Assembly: GCA_963691655.1 (NCBI GenBank)
Contig: OY829328.1
Coordinates: forward strand, 78,868,400 to 78,932,399
Length of the DNA stretch: 64,000 nucleotides
Direction: 5' to 3'
DNA from: Toxonevra muliebris
Lineage: Eukaryota > Arthropoda > Insecta > Diptera > Pallopteridae
Each line of letters starts with the position of its first letter. Position 1 is the first letter of the stretch. The position numbers and the translations under genes were made by a program. The notes beneath the pieces are model-generated. The model was not told where the DNA came from. It did no database searches and saw nothing but the letters and a program-made list of their open reading frames with translations. Of this stretch, positions 63,834 through 64,000 are shown piece by piece.

Positions 63834-64000
63834 TAACGTAAAAAGTTGGGCAACTCTCAACTTTGCCATACGTTGAAAGAGAGTTGAGTGTGTTGCAGCT
63901 ATCAGCTGATTTAATTTTGTATGATTGTGTATCCGTTGGCAACGTATGCTTTGTGTCACCTCTCTCCTTCGCTTACTTCGTGTCAGTTGTATACTTCGCT
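63834..64000. other. Unassigned end of window
   Basis: Sequence after the hAT-like element. No gene recognised; the interrupted LINE of 59597-61434 does not obviously resume here. Confidence 0.4.

Noticed and set aside
63834..64000. Continuation of the interrupted complement-strand LINE after the hAT-like element
   Set aside because: Translating the complement does not give recognisable RT motifs, so continuity could not be shown.

Overview
This 64 kb window looks like insect nuclear DNA, most likely from a fly. It is AT-rich, full of homopolymer runs and CAA/CAG (opa-type) microsatellites, and dominated by mariner/Tc1, jockey/R1/I-like and RTE-like elements with tRNA-derived SINEs. The species cannot be named from the sequence. 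I see no rRNA, functional tRNA, CRISPR array, operon or intact host gene. The only plausible piece of a host gene is a 75-nt open, splice-site-bounded candidate exon at 57304-57378, so much of the window could lie in a large intron or gene-poor intergenic DNA.

Layout. 1-817: pogo/Tigger (jerky-like) transposase relic. 3309-4582: DD37D (maT-like) element, copy A. 4761-8796: DD37E-type element that carries a hAT-like element (5084-7348, perfect 8-bp duplication), which itself contains a TTAA-flanked piggyBac-type MITE (7071-7248). 10627-11868: second DD37E family, copy a. 12430-13990: degenerate A-rich array and a minisatellite. 15.8-18.0 kb: MITE, mariner and LINE relics, SINEs. 19.1-20.2 kb: foldback MITE and truncated DD37D copy B. 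24.4-25.1 kb: a SINE split by a 5'-truncated LINE with a 14-bp duplication. 26.5-28.0 kb: mariner with two MITEs. 29.65-31.9 kb: a second A-rich array split by a composite SINE. 32.9-36.4 kb: LINE split by DD37D copy C. 38.9-40.6 kb: the same array family in inverse orientation. 42.35-44.87 kb: RTE-like LINE joined to DD37E copy b. 46.2-47.1 kb: LINE relic. 49.8-52.2 kb: G-run, hAT-like unit holding mariner and jockey debris. 52.97-53.8 kb: TA-flanked MITE. 54.3-57.0 kb: LINE relic, DD37D copy D and DD37E copy c. 58.4 kb: SINE. 59.6-63.8 kb: LINE, then a second hAT-like copy with an inserted LINE.

How the parts relate. Insertions are stacked two to three deep, and target-site duplications give their order. 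The LINEs supply the retrotransposition machinery (RT, RNase H, C-terminal zinc finger). The SINEs carry polymerase III-type A/B-box heads, a shared core, and 3' tails resembling two LINEs in this window, which points to specific SINE-LINE partnerships. Every transposase copy is broken. The two longest Tc1/mariner-type reading frames have each lost a catalytic Asp through a G-to-A change to Asn.
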